NCBI GenBank assembly: GCA_001414345.1
Contig: LLCB01000585.1
Location: 1 to 19,944, forward strand
Direction: 5' to 3'
Source: Hymenoscyphus infarciens
Lineage: Eukaryota; Ascomycota; Leotiomycetes; Helotiales; Helotiaceae
DNA length: 19,944 bases
The notes beneath the pieces were generated by a model, which worked only from the letters and a program-made list of their open reading frames with translations, ran no database searches and was not told the DNA's origin. The first letter of the stretch is position 1; the number at the start of each line of letters is the position of its first letter. Position numbers and translations under genes: made by a program. Of the stretch, positions 8,383 through 19,319 are shown one piece after another.

Positions 8383-9470
8383 TATTAAGTAATCTGATTA
8401 ATACTAGATTTCTAAGAATAACTAATAATATATTAATTATAAATAGAAAAAGAGTTAAACTAAAAGAGAATAGTTCTTTTAGCTAAGAGCTAATAGAATA
8501 CTTAGCTTTACTATTTTCTAAAAATAAAAATAAATTATAATTATTTAGAACTCTAAGACCTTACTCTTATTATTATAAGACTTTTATAGATTTATATAAT
8601 AATTATTTAGTATTATAAAATACTAGTACTAAAAGCTTAATTTTTATTATATAATAGATAGTATAATAATCTAATATAATCTTATATCGCTATCTAAGTC
8701 TATATTAGATAGTTACTTATTTTAGAACTTAACTATAGATAAAAGTCTAAGTAATAAATAGCTTAATAAGAAGATTCAATATTCGAGGCTTCTAAAAAAG
8801 CATATGAGCTATAAACTAAGCATAGAGAACTAAGTCTAGATAACGAAATAATAAAGAATAAATATTTTATTTATAATATTTATATTCGTAGTATCTCTTT
8901 AGTTATTTATATATCTTATATATAGACGTGTTTAGTAGTCTAGTTAGAAACTACTCTTATTTAAAGTAGTTTTAGACTAAAAACTAAGTAGCTTTAAACT
9001 ATAATACTACTAAACTAGTTTAGAAGTACTAAGATATTAAAATCTAAATTAATAGATATAAAGAATTAGAATACGAAGACTTAACACTTAAACGCTATGT
9101 ATTCTACGAACCTCTAGTAGTTCTATCTTATCTCTAGAACTGTTTATAGAGCTAAGTTTAAGTTAAAAGGCGACGTAGTAATACCTCTTTTTACGACTAT
9201 TAGAGTTTTAAGCCTCTTAACCTTCTACGAAGAAGCTACGTTATATATAGTAATATACTAGATATTAGTAAAAAAGACTTATATAGCTTATTTACTTAAT
9301 AGTAGTATCTATAGACTACTAAAACGAACTAATTAAGAAAGCTCTTAAAGTCGATTCTATATATCTATTAATACTAGAAGACTTCTACTCTAGATATACT
9401 ATAGAATTATATATAACTCTAAGAAGGTAAGAGCTATATACTAACCTAAGATTAGAGGTAATACCTATAG
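8383..9470. repeat. RIP-degraded AT-rich DNA, nothing recognised
   Basis: About 1.1 kb of AT-rich, TpA-rich sequence. I looked in both directions for aspartic-protease, reverse-transcriptase, integrase or transposase signatures and found none I can support. A somewhat less degraded piece at about 9125-9240 keeps one short open stretch in one frame, with no family resemblance. Confidence 0.45.
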
Positions 9471-9475
9471 TAGTT

Positions 9476-9876
9476 TATAAGAGGTTATATACGTATAAGG
9501 TAGACTATAGAGTAGGCTATAGAGTAGGTCAGAAGTACGTAAGTTGAATTAGTATAGAGTAGGTTAGATGATCGCTAAATTACGTTTTTAAGGAGTTAAA
9601 GTATAAGTATAAAAGACTTAGTAAATTTTAACTTTTAACTTGATTTCTAACTAAAAGATAGAAGAGGGCTATATATACTTCTAGAGTAAATACTAGAAGC
9701 TTCTATAGCTTATAAATTAAAGGGGTTACTAGAAGATTCTAGGGATTACGTGTTTACTTAACTATAACTAAGAACGTAACTAAACCTTCTAGATAATACT
9801 AGAAAGAACTAGTATAGACTAAGGTTTAAACCTAAAGCCTATTAGTAAGTAAGGTAATTATTATCTAATACTAACA
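9476..9876 (-). repeat. 3' LTR of the copia element
   Basis: This is the left copy of the 401-bp LTR and, because the element is read on the minus strand, its 3' LTR. It ends on the plus strand with CTAATACTAACA, keeping the terminal CA/TG that RIP removed from the partner. In the element's own sense the bases just before it are an AAGAAAG purine stretch, a weak candidate for the polypurine tract. Confidence 0.85.
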
Positions 9877-10079
9877 TACTTTCTTAATAAGTACTTTAAT
9901 TAATAATAGAGGAAATACTTACTTAACTTTAAAGTAGAAGTAAGTAAATAAAGTAGAAGTAAATATTAACTTAACTTTAAAGTATAAGTTAATAAACTAA
10001 GTAAGAGCTAAAAGTAGACTAATAACTAATCTAATCTTAAAGAACGAATACCTTTTTAAAGAGAGTAATAAAAATAAAT

Positions 10080-10300
10080 AAAAGTATCTCTTTAATAGAG
10101 AATACTAAATATATAGCTTATATAAAGCTAAGTTCTTTAAGAAGGCTCTTATTACACTTAATAGCTTTAGTAAAGTGTATTTACTCTTTAGTAGAGACTT
10201 AAATAGAAGCTAAAAGTTAAAGAGAGACTAATAGACTGAAATAAAAAGTATCTCTTTAATCGAGAATACTAAAAGTCTTTTATATAAAGCTAAGTTCTTT
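10080..10300. repeat. pair of ~58-bp direct repeats inside the copia remnant
   Basis: A stretch at about 10080-10138 (AGTATCTCTTTAATAGAGAA ... AAGCTAAGTTCTTT) recurs at about 10244-10300 with a few differences and a small internal replacement. The second copy abuts the point where the recognisable reverse-transcriptase frame ends, so these repeats may mark the internal rearrangement that removed most of pol. Confidence 0.6.
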
Positions 10301-10315
10301 TTTTATTAGAACTTA

Positions 10316-12173
10316 TTCAAAGTCTTTAATTATAGACTAACTTTTAAGCTTTATATTATCTTCTTTTAAAGTCTTTATTCTTATAAACTAACCTAGATAT
10401 AGTAGGTATAGTAGAAGAAGAAGAAGAAGAAGAGTCTTTAGTAATAAAAGAGTTATTTATCTCTTCTTCTATAGACTTAATTATATAGTTCTTATAAGGA
10501 TTATTAGAACTAATAGCTTCTTCATAAGTTTTAGGTTCTAAAATAAAACCTATAGAAGGCTTCTTAATAATAGTAGCCTTATTATCTTCTTTTATAAGGT
10601 TTTCACTCTCTATTTTAGAGACTAAAATAGTAGAAGTTTTAGATTTTAAAGGCTTTTTAGAAAGCTCTTTATTAGTAGTCTCTAAGAGAGTAGACTTAAA
10701 GTCTTCTTTATATTTTAGTTTATTTTTAGACTCTTTATTAGAGTCTAGTTTCTTACTTCTAGTCTTAGATAAGTAGTTAGAGCTATTAGCTTTATAAACT
10801 ACATTTTTAAGCTTACTATAATCTATAGTAAGGTTAGATAGATAGTAGACATTGTCTAGCTAAAGAGCTTTAATCTTAATATTAGCTTTACTATTACTAA
10901 TATAAGTATAGCTCTTATTAAGCTTAATATCCTAACCTTTATTAGCTAAAGAGTAAGCTAAAATAAGAGTATTCTTAAGACTAGAGACGTAATATACGTC
11001 TTTAATAAGTAGCTCTTTGCCTTTATAAGTAACAGGTATATTACCTTTACCTAGTAGAGGTACTTTAGTATTATTAGCTATTATAATAGAGCTATTAAGC
11101 TCTTTAAAATCAAGAAGCTAGCTTTTATTAGACGTAAAGTGATTAGAGGCCCCGGAGTCTAATACTAGTTTTCTTTTATTACTAGTATAGCTAGTTATAG
11201 TATTTTTATTATTACTATTAATACTAGCTGATATAATAACTCTAGAAGAGACTTTAGACTTATTATTAGTAGAATTAGAGTCTTCAGAGTCTTCAGAGTC
11301 TTCTAATTCTCTAGAGTTATTAGAGTCTTTATTTTTAGCTTTATTCTTCTTTTTATTCTTTTTAGAAGAGTTATTATTACTAGTATTATTACTAGTATTA
11401 TTAGAGCTCTTTCTAAGCTCCGGGTGAAGTATAAAGCATTTACTCTTAATATGCCTCTTTTTATTACAGTAGGTATATAGAGAGCTAGTTTTAATAGAAG
11501 CTTTATTAGCTTCTAAATCACTTCTTTAAGTTATTCTAGACTCTTCGCCTATAAAGTCGCTTATTAGCTCTTCTAGGTCTATAGAACTAACGTCGTTTCC
11601 TATATCTTCGTACTTTCTAGATATAAAAGAATTAAAAGAACTAGGAAGGCTATTAAATATAGTAACTAATATAAAAGTATTAGAAACCTTTTTGTCTAAG
11701 CTTCTTAAGTATATAGCCAAAGACTGAATTTCGGATATATATTCCTCTATAGTACTAAAGTTATTATAGCAGGCGTTAGTTATCTTATTATAATATTAAC
11801 CTACTAGTTCTAGACTAGAGCTACTAAAATTAGACTTAATCTTATCTTAAAGTATAGAAGAGGAATCGATATCTATATATCTCTTTATATTATTAGAAGA
11901 TATAATAGATTCTAAAGCAGCTAGAGCTTTATTACTTTTAGCTCTATAGTCGTTGAGTTTATCCTTATATCTAACTGCTAATTCGTCTAATTTAGCTTCA
12001 AGCTTTCCTTCTTCTGTCTTATTATAATATAAAGACTTCTTAGGTTCTTTAATAGTACCTAAGATATAAGGTATAAAGTCGTTTATCTTAAGAAATAGCT
12101 CGGCTTCTATAAGCTACTCTATATAATTAGAGCGGCCGATTAGCTTCTCTCCTTTAAACGAAGTAGAAGACAT
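10316..12173 (-). pseudogene. copia gag-protease polyprotein remnant, RIP nonsense, integrase deleted
   Basis: From the ATG at 12173 one minus-strand frame continues 606 codons to a TAA at 10358-10356 without a frameshift. It is broken by seven earlier stops, all TAG or TAA in places where Trp or Gln is expected. Order: copia gag N-terminus (GRSNYIE, then a stop), the SLPSSFNSF and LEELISDF region (11720-11526 is the longest stop-free piece), a zinc knuckle at 11477-11436 whose first Cys is now Tyr (YTYC, then H and C in correct spacing), a Ser/Lys/Asn-rich linker, and the aspartic protease motif LVLDSGASNHF (DSG at 11159-11151) followed by DVYYVSSLKN. It then jumps to the pre-reverse-transcriptase motif EPKTYEEA (from 10538), so the integrase core has been lost in frame. 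Seven serines from a TCT run precede LVYKNKD, and a stop-riddled YKA..LV start of the reverse transcriptase ends near 10316. Confidence 0.85.
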
Positions 12174-12849
12174 ATTTAAAACCCCTTTTTAAAGTCTATA
12201 TATATATATATATATATATAGATTAAAACGTACTCTTTTATATACTTATTAGCTTTTTTAGTTAGAGAAGAATAGTAAGCTTTATATTCTCTTTCGAATA
12301 TAAATAACTATACTATCTTTCTTTCTTACTAGGCTAACTTATCTTATATAAGAATAGGATAACCCACGTATTAATTAAGCTATACTTAACTCTCTCTAAG
12401 GATGGCTTCTTATAAGTATAGATAATAGTAGTCTTATATAATCTAAAAGTCTACTAGAAGAGATAGCCACTTCTTACTAGCTTCTTTATATATATAAGTC
12501 TCTATATAAAGGTAGCTATAAGCCTAGGCTCCTTGGTTTAAGAAGAAGGCTATACTACCTGCTATAGAATAACGTAATTATATAGATATAGCTATAGGTC
12601 TAAGTATAAGTAGTATATATACGAGTTTTCGTATATATTTACTTATATCTCTAGCTTTACTCTCGTTAGAGCTCCTGTCTTAGAGACGTAGGACATAGAT
12701 CTCTTACTAAAGACTTTACTATTAGAGAGGGGTAGAGGGGGTAGAGTATACCACCGAATATGACGGTATTCGGACCGGAAGTCAGGTGAGGTCACGTGAT
12801 ATCACGTGATAAGACAAGTTCGGCTCTAGAGACCTAAAAATGGCTCTCC
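12174..12849 (-). other. copia leader with (TA)n tract and two TCACGTGA sites
   Basis: Untranslated leader between the primer-binding site and the gag ATG. It holds a (TA)n run at about 12198-12221 and RIP-degraded sequence. At 12740-12850 there is a better preserved patch with two perfect TCACGTGA palindromes (12792-12799 and 12802-12809), ten bases apart. TCACGTGA is a classic E-box-type site for fungal bHLH regulators; its role here is inferred only. Confidence 0.5.
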
Positions 12850-12861
12850 GGGCTTATAATC
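12850..12861 (-). other. primer-binding site, half-initiator-tRNA-Met type
   Basis: Directly after the 5' LTR, the minus strand reads GATTATAAGCCC. The complement of the anticodon arm of fungal initiator tRNA-Met is GGTTATGAGCCC, so ten of twelve bases match and both differences are G-to-A, the RIP direction. Drosophila copia and yeast Ty5 are known to prime from this internal site of initiator tRNA-Met. Position and sequence together support the call. Confidence 0.75.
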
Positions 12862-13262
12862 TATAAGAGGTTATATACGTATAGAGTAGACTATAGAGTA
12901 GGCTATAGGGTAGGTTAGAAGTACGTAAGTTGAATCGGTATAGAGTAGGTTAGGTGATTACTAAATCACGTTTCTAAGGAGTTGAAGTATAAGTATAAAA
13001 GACTTAGTAAATTTTAACTTTTAACTTAATTTCTAACTAAAAGATAGAAGAGGGCTATATATACTTCTAGAGTAAATACTAGAAGCTTTTATAGCTTATA
13101 AATTAAAGGGGTTACTAGAAGATTCTAGAGATTACGTGTTTACTTAACTATAACTAAGAACGTAACTAAACCTTCTAGATAATACTAGAAAGAACTAGTA
13201 TAAACTAAGGTTTAAACCTAAAGCCTATTAGTAAGTAAGGTAATTATTACCTAATACTAATA
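12862..13262 (-). repeat. 5' LTR of the copia element
   Basis: This is the right copy of the 401-bp LTR, the promoter-bearing LTR for the minus-strand element. Its plus-strand terminus is CTAATACTAATA, where the partner has ...ACA. It adjoins the primer-binding site on its inner side and TAGTT (13263-13267) on its outer side. Confidence 0.85.
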
Positions 13263-15821
13263 TAGTTATTCTATATAGTTAGTATATACTATATTTAAGT
13301 TAAGAGAATTACTAGAAGAGGTAAAGAACTCTTAGTAATAGTAATAGAGTAATTAAGAGAGGCCTAGGTAATATAAATAAGAGTATAGACGTAGAGGGGT
13401 TTTTATAACTAGATAATAGATTCTCTACTATTTATATTAGTAAATATTTAAAGTATATTTAATAGTACTTTAATAAAGTAGTAAGTTATCTCTTAAGAGG
13501 TATAGGACTATAGAGTAGAGAACCGATTCTCTACTATTTATATTAGTAGATATTTAAAGCACGTTTAATAGCTCTTAGATAAAGTAGCGAAATACCTCTT
13601 AAGAGGTATAGAACTATAGAGTAGAGGGAATAGAAGATAGAACTAGGAAACTTAGATTAGAGATATATTAGAGAATAGTTCTATATAAGATAGTATACTA
13701 GAAGACGATTATTATTAGTCTTATATAAAAGAGAGCTAACTAAGCTCTTATAAGAGCTATTATAAAGAACTAAATCGATTGTTTATAAGAATAACTAAAA
13801 ATATTAAATTTAAATTAGAATAGAGAGAATAGAAGAAGATACTAAGCTATTACTAGGATATAAAGCTAGGAGTATAGAGGTATATATATATAGTAGGCCT
13901 AGTAATTAGTACTCTAAGAAGTTTATAAGCTACTTTTAGATAAAACCCTAGAAATAAGTACGTCTATATAGCGCCGGCTTTAGATAGCTAAAAAGACTAT
14001 TTAAATATAAAAATAAAAATAAAAAAAGATATAAAGAAGTATCTAGATATAATAGTATAAATATAGAAATATTTACTATTACTAATATATTCTTATATAA
14101 TTAATCTACTACGTTTATAAATAAGCGATTCTTTCTATATATAGAAGTTAATATATATAATATACTCTTAGAAGATATACTTCTTTTTAGAAGCTTTTTT
14201 AGTAGACTTTTTAGTACTAGAAGTAGTATTAGCCTTACGTTATTCTAGAGAAGATATATTAAGTAAAAAGAATAATAAAAGAGTATAAAAGTAGTAGTAG
14301 AAGTAATAGAAGTAGATAGAAGAAACTTAGCTTATATACTTATATTATAAGCTAACTTATACTAAAATAATTCTTTTTTTAGTAGAGCTTTTTAAATATA
14401 AGATTAGAACCGCGTTTAACTAAATTACATAGAGTATAAGAATAACTAAAAAGATAGAAATGATTTATAAATATATTTATTATATATAAGATATAAATCT
14501 TTATCTCTACTTAAGCTAATATATCTTAAGTCTAATTAAATTAACTATTTTTTTAATAGCTTAGTAAGAATTTATACTAAAATATATAGAATATTAAATA
14601 ATAATTAAACTAGAGCGTATAGTATTTATTTATTCTCGTAGCTAAAGTGTTATTTATAAATATATTCATAGGTTTTATATTTACTATAACTTAAAAATCT
14701 TTATATATATTCGTAGAAGAGATATTTATTTTCTATTATCTTAGTTATTTTGCATTTTATTTAATAAAATACTTATAATATTTTTAGAATATAGACTAAA
14801 AAAACTTCTTTATTAAGTCTAGCTTTGTTTTTAATAGATAGTTAATAAAGAACGCGTCTTTTCTATAAAAGTCTAAGATCTAATAGTAATAGCTTTATTA
14901 TTAAATATAACTTTAGTTTTAATATATTACTTTTAAGCTTTTAATATTATAATAACTACTCTTTTATATTAAAAGTCTTTTCTATTACTTATTAGATAAA
15001 TAGGTAATTTATTTATAAAAGTCTTTCTATTAATATTTATAGTCTATCTACGTATTTAATTATATATCTTTTAATATACTTAAAAGCTTTAAAACTAACT
15101 TTCGTTTTTATTATCTTTCTTAGTATTTTTTAGTATATATTAATAATAAAGCCTCTTTTGATGAAATCTACTTTCTATAAAATATTCTAAATTATATAAT
15201 AAACCTTTTAATATATAACCTTTACTAATTTAATATATTATATTATAAAAAACATTTAAGTATTCGATATATTATTAGTATATCTTATACTTCTAATATA
15301 TATAATATACTTAAGTCTTAAGTAGACTATTATAAGACTAGTTATACTAGAGATACTAGCTTATATACTTAGTACTAGATATATTAAATATACTAGAAGT
15401 ATTAAAAATATTAGAAGTAAATATATATATTATTATATAATTTCATAAGAAACGTTTCTATTTATCTCTAAGTTCTATCTCTTATATTTATCTATATACT
15501 CTATTTATAAAAGAGATATCTTATAAAGTAAACTTTTACTTAATTACTTAATTTATTGCTTACTTTTTAAATATATTATAGCTTTATAATACTAGATAGT
15601 ATATAAAGAAGTAGAAAGCTAGTTATATAATCGTCTAATCTCGAGACTAAGAGAGCGAATAAGCTTAGTAAGCTAACTTTAGTACTTCTAGTACTAGAAG
15701 TTAGAGAGCGAGTTAGCTTTAGTACTAAGTGTACTCGTAGTTACTTTAGTGTTATATAGTTAGTATAGTTAGTATAGCTAGTACTAGGCTATTCTATTAG
15801 TATCTAAAAGTTTTTCGTAAT
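13263..15821. repeat. RIP-degraded AT-rich DNA between two LTR elements
   Basis: About 2.5 kb of extreme AT-rich sequence. One plus-strand frame from about 13780 to 15690 has only TAA and TAG stops and no TGA. However, stop density is near what such base composition gives by chance, and a minus-strand frame looks similar, so I do not call a gene. No DDE, reverse-transcriptase or helicase motif was recognised. A better preserved patch lies at about 13950-13990 (GCGCCGGC). Confidence 0.5.
13415..13626. repeat. two-copy tandem repeat, 106-bp period
   Basis: GATTCTCTACTATTTATATT begins at 13419 and again at 13525; each copy runs through CTCTTAAGAGGTATAG to ACTATAGAGTAGAG. The copies differ at roughly a dozen positions, mainly transitions. 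No coding role is evident. Confidence 0.7.
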
Positions 15822-15826
15822 ATAAC

Positions 15827-16178
15827 TGTGACGGCATGCCGTCCTGTATAGCCGATATTACGTGGCATATGCCGTATATATTAGCTTTCGGTAGTTGTTG
15901 TTTTACATTGTCTAATTTAAGAAGGTTACGTCCGTCCGGACTTTCGGACGTACTTCGTAGGGTTCGGGCTTTTATATTAGCTAACGTATGTCGTTGTTCA
16001 GTTTCGTACCCCTTTTTATATTATCTAAAACCTCTTATATATAGTAGCCTACTCCTAGAGTTAGAAAAGGCCAGTTATTGTTTTCTTCTGTATTAGAGCC
16101 TAGTATCTATATACGTTATTCTACTATACGTACTCCTATATACCTCTACTATAGTTGTATATATTTCGTACTATTATA
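15827..16178 (+). repeat. 5' LTR of the non-coding element
   Basis: 352 bp, starting TGTGACGGCATGCCGTC and ending CGTACTATTATA (CGTGCCGTTACA in the partner). This copy kept TGTGA at its start but lost the terminal CA to RIP; the partner shows the reverse. An internal hairpin-like run of GTCCG and CGGAC words sits near 15930-15950. Confidence 0.85.
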
Positions 16179-17504
16179 TAAAAATAATAACTATTCTTCA
16201 CTAGTAACAGCTTTAATAATATCTCCTTCGAGCTTGTCGCTACTCTTTATTTAGAAGTTAATTCGCCCTCGATTTAGAACATCACAACGGTATTCTTAAA
16301 TAGCTAGGTAATTAGAGACTACCTAGACAGCTAGTAACACCAGGGTTTAGTATCTATATAGATAGCTAGTAAAAATCATGTTTCAGTATATATTAAAGGA
16401 TTAGAATACGCTAAGTGTTCTCGAGAGTCTTAATAACCCTAGATTTAGTAAATAAGTCGACTTATAATAGTTATCTAGAAGGCTTCCGAATCTAACCTTA
16501 CACCCCCCCCCCCCTAGTTCCGCCACGAGGTGTTAAACAACCTTCTAGGGCTACCCCCCTTTTCGAAAGACCCTTTAAACCCTTTCCGACCTATAACCGT
16601 ACGCTGAAATAACAAGGGCTTAGCCTCTAAAGACAACTATCCTAAAATTCAGACGATATATAGATAATAGGCGGACGAGATAGAGGTAAAAGGTATACAA
16701 AGGATAAAACGATCGGTTAGAGAGATAGAGGATAAAATTATAAGCGAACTTCGAAGTTAAAAATCTCACCTCTAAACCCTCCCTGATCTAACCCTCATTT
16801 AACCCTCCTTTGCTTTTTAAGCCCTAATTCAGACCTCTTTTGCTTAAGGGACACTACTACCCCTAATACCTTCCTACCACTTCCTAAATCTCGAATCTCG
16901 AATCTCGAATCGAATACAAATCGGTTAAAATATACTTTCCATTAGAACTAAAGAAGTAAGCTCTTAGCTGAGTTATCGCTGTTAATCCTAACCGAACATT
17001 ATCCGACTCTACAGAGCTTTCTTCGAACCTCTACTAATAAACGATTAAAAAGACTACGGTTATAGACCAAGTCCCTACTAGTATAAAAGTTAAAAGAGAT
17101 AGAAGTAGAATTAAGAAGAAGATTACGCTAAAGAAACATTTGCTTTTCAAGTATAGCTATACTTAGAGAGAATAGTAACAGTTCTTTAATATATAGGACA
17201 TATACTTTAGCTCTAAAACGCGTCTACTATACTTAAGAGACGTTAGAATTATAACTCTAGATAAAGAGAGATACCAAAGTACTAAATATTTAGAAACGAC
17301 TATATCTATTGATATTAGCACTTTAGTTCAAAACACCCCTCCCTCCTTGTCTGATTTAGCTCTAAGCTCTCTATAATACAATAGCAACTCTTTCTTTAAA
17401 ATCAGAAGATAAATAAGTCCTTAAGTACCCTAAGAGGAACAAGGCGGCCTACAAGCCTAAGTAACATAGTTCCTACAACAGTACTGATAAATATCGTACC
17501 TGAA
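16179..17504. repeat. proximal interior of the non-coding LTR element
   Basis: No gene is supported. Visible features are a 12-C homopolymer at 16503-16514, a CTCGAAT triplication near 16890-16912, and the first copy of the CTCTTAGCTGAGTTATC word at 16961. RIP intensity drops after about 16500. Short frames around 17080-17340 are rich in Lys and Arg but carry several stops and resemble no gag that I know. Confidence 0.5.
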
Positions 17505-17803
17505 ATTGTACCCCTTTTTTATTATCTTGAACATTAGATAGCATTTTTAATATTTAATATTAAGTTTATTTGACTAGCTGAAACTACTTAACAACTTCAG
17601 AAACAACTTCGCCTTTGACTATCTGAAACTCCTCCTTTTATTATCCAGATACTTAGATAGCGTTTTTAATATTCGACAATAAACTTCGCCTTTGACCAGC
17701 TAAAACTGCCCCTCCTCTTATTATCCTAGACTTCGAATAGTTAGACAATAGTTTTAACTTTAACAACTTTAGTAATAACTTCGCCTTTAGCTAGCTAAAA
17801 CCC
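17505..17803 (+). repeat. tandem array X1, about four degraded ~75-bp units
   Basis: Units share a TTATTATCC- or TTATCTTGAAC-like start, a GATAGC core, CAACTTCG..TTTGAC and an end related to CAGCTAAAACT. They are the more mutated counterparts of the array at 18281. It is followed by ACTCTGGTA(A)AGAGTC at 17810, exactly as the second array is followed by its own copy at 18623. Confidence 0.6.
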
Positions 17804-17809
17804 CACCGA

Positions 17810-19030
17810 CTCTGGTAAAGAGTCTTATATTCTTTACTTTCTTTTTACTCCTAGCTGGGCTAGAAGTTCCTTTTTTTCGTTTATCGAAGCAGATATGAAT
17901 CGGTTTAAATACGCTCTCTATTAGGACGAAACTTAGAAGTGAGCTCTTAGCTGAGTTATCATTAATAATTCCGACCGAGTACTATCCGACTTTACTTTAA
18001 ACTTCTGCCGACCTGATTTCAGATAAATCGGATATGAATCGGTACGCCCTCGAAAGGATAGTGACCTCTTAGCTGAGTTATTACTGTCTACGACATTATC
18101 GACTTTTCGTTTCCGACTTCACGGTTTTTGAATTCGAATCAGATGCGAATCGGTACGCTCTCGAAGTAAGCTCTTAACTGAGTTACCACTGCCTCTTAAC
18201 CGAACGACTTCCGACTCTACTCTGAATTCCCCTTCAACTTTTGAAATTTTTCCCCGACCCGCTAGACGGATCGGACTACACCCCCTTTTTTTTTTTTGTT
18301 GTCCCGAACTTCGGACAGCGTTTTCAACATTCGGCAACAACTCTTTTGACCAGCCGAAACTACTCCTTTTGTTGTCCCGAACTTCGGACAGCGAAACCCT
18401 GACAACTTCGGCATCAAGTTCATTTGACCAGCCGAAACTACCCTTTTTATTGTCCCCAGATACTCGGACAATTCGACAAACTTCGGCATCAAGTTCATTT
18501 AACCAGCCGAAACTCCTCCTTTTGTTATCCTAGCGACTCGGATAGCAAGACAACTTCGGTATCAACTTCGCCTTTGACCAGCCGAAACCCTACCCCTTTT
18601 TGTTGTCTTGAACATCGGACAGCTCTGGTATAGAGTCTTATAGTCTTTACATTCTTTACTTTCTTTTCACTTCTGGCCGGGCCAGAAGTTCCTTTTTTTC
18701 GTTTATCGAAGCGGATGCGAATCGGTTCAAATACGCTCTCGAAAGGATAGTGACCTCTTAGCTGAGTTATCACTGTCTACGACATTATCGATTTTTCGTT
18801 TCCGACTTTACTCTGAATACCCGCCGACCTTAGTTCAGATAGACATACACTCTTTTTCATTTGAATTCTTCGAATCGGATACGAATCGGTACGCTCTCGA
18901 AGTGAGCTCTTAACTGAGTTATCACTGCCTCTCAACTGAACGACTTCCGACTCTACTCTGAATTCACCTCCGACCTTTGAACTTTTGAACTTTTGAACTT
19001 TCTCCGACCTGCCGGACAGGATCGGACTAC
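17810..19030 (+). repeat. tandem ~813-bp modules with CTCTTAGCTGAGTTATC words
   Basis: The block starting CTCTGGTA at 17810 recurs at 18623, an 813-bp offset. Each block follows an array of ~75-bp units and runs through AGAAGTTCCTTTTTTTCG, GAATCGGT..AATACGCTCTC and a CTCTTAGCTGAGTTATC-type word to CGGATCGGACTACAC or a close variant. Copies of that word are at 16961, 17944, 18066, 18171, 18755 and 18907. The interior of the element thus grew by duplication of a composite module. Confidence 0.7.
18281..18622 (+). repeat. tandem array X2, 75-78-bp units ending GCCGAAAC
   Basis: Four clear units end with GCCGAAAC at 18353, 18431, 18506 and 18581 (spacings 78, 75, 75), and a fifth partial unit runs to the next block. 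A unit holds TTTTGTTGTCC, a TCGGACAG core, CAACTTCGGCATCAAGTTC and TTTGACCAGCCGAAAC. A 12-T run at 18286-18297 starts the array. No stable coding frame: unit lengths are not all multiples of three. Confidence 0.75.
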
Positions 19031-19307
19031 ACTCTTTTAGCGGACGCGAATGCTTGCTTTGATATTGAAGGATTGGAAACGAAGTCTCTTTTACAAGCAT
19101 CTACGAATTAGGTCGATTACGATTCAAGACCGATATCTCGTCTCGCTTACAACAAATTACGATAAACAAAGCATCTACGAACTCGGGTCAGCTACGATTC
19201 AGACCCCAACTTTCTCGCCTACGACAAATACAATAAATACAACACTTACACCATCCCGATTCGACCCTAAACGACAAGAGAGAGAAGACTCGGGACAAGT
19301 CTTTTTC

Positions 19308-19319
19308 AAGGGAGGGGGA
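19308..19319 (+). other. polypurine tract of the non-coding LTR element
   Basis: Twelve purines, AAGGGAGGGGGA, end at the base before the right LTR. This is where plus-strand DNA synthesis of an LTR element is primed. The tract shows no RIP damage. Confidence 0.75.

Larger units (their letters stand above)
9476..13262 (-). mobile_element. Ty1/copia LTR retrotransposon, complete ends, RIP-inactivated
   Basis: Two direct repeats of exactly 401 bp (9476-9876 and 12862-13262) enclose the element, and TAGTT flanks it on both sides (9471-9475 and 13263-13267), a 5-bp target-site duplication. In the minus-strand sense the LTRs run from TGTTAG (left copy; TATTAG in the right) to CTCTTATA, the TG...CA form after RIP. 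The LTRs differ at about 18 of 401 positions, all transitions by hand alignment. The interior carries a copia gag-protease frame on the minus strand and a primer-binding site next to the right LTR. The element is only 3.79 kb: integrase and most of reverse transcriptase/RNase H are gone. It cannot be autonomous. Confidence 0.9.

Noticed and set aside
13780..15690. A long plus-strand frame with only TAA/TAG stops, possibly a RIP-killed transposase
   Set aside because: Stop density is about what the base composition predicts and no motif is recognisable; a minus-strand frame looks equally good.
15836..16096. 86-residue ORF inside the 5' LTR
   Set aside because: It lies within a non-coding LTR; the homologous ORF end in the 3' LTR is a chance consequence of the same sequence.
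18119..19100. Several small ORFs in the tandem-repeat interior
   Set aside because: Their similarity to each other comes from the DNA repeats; unit length is not consistently a multiple of three and no protein feature is preserved.
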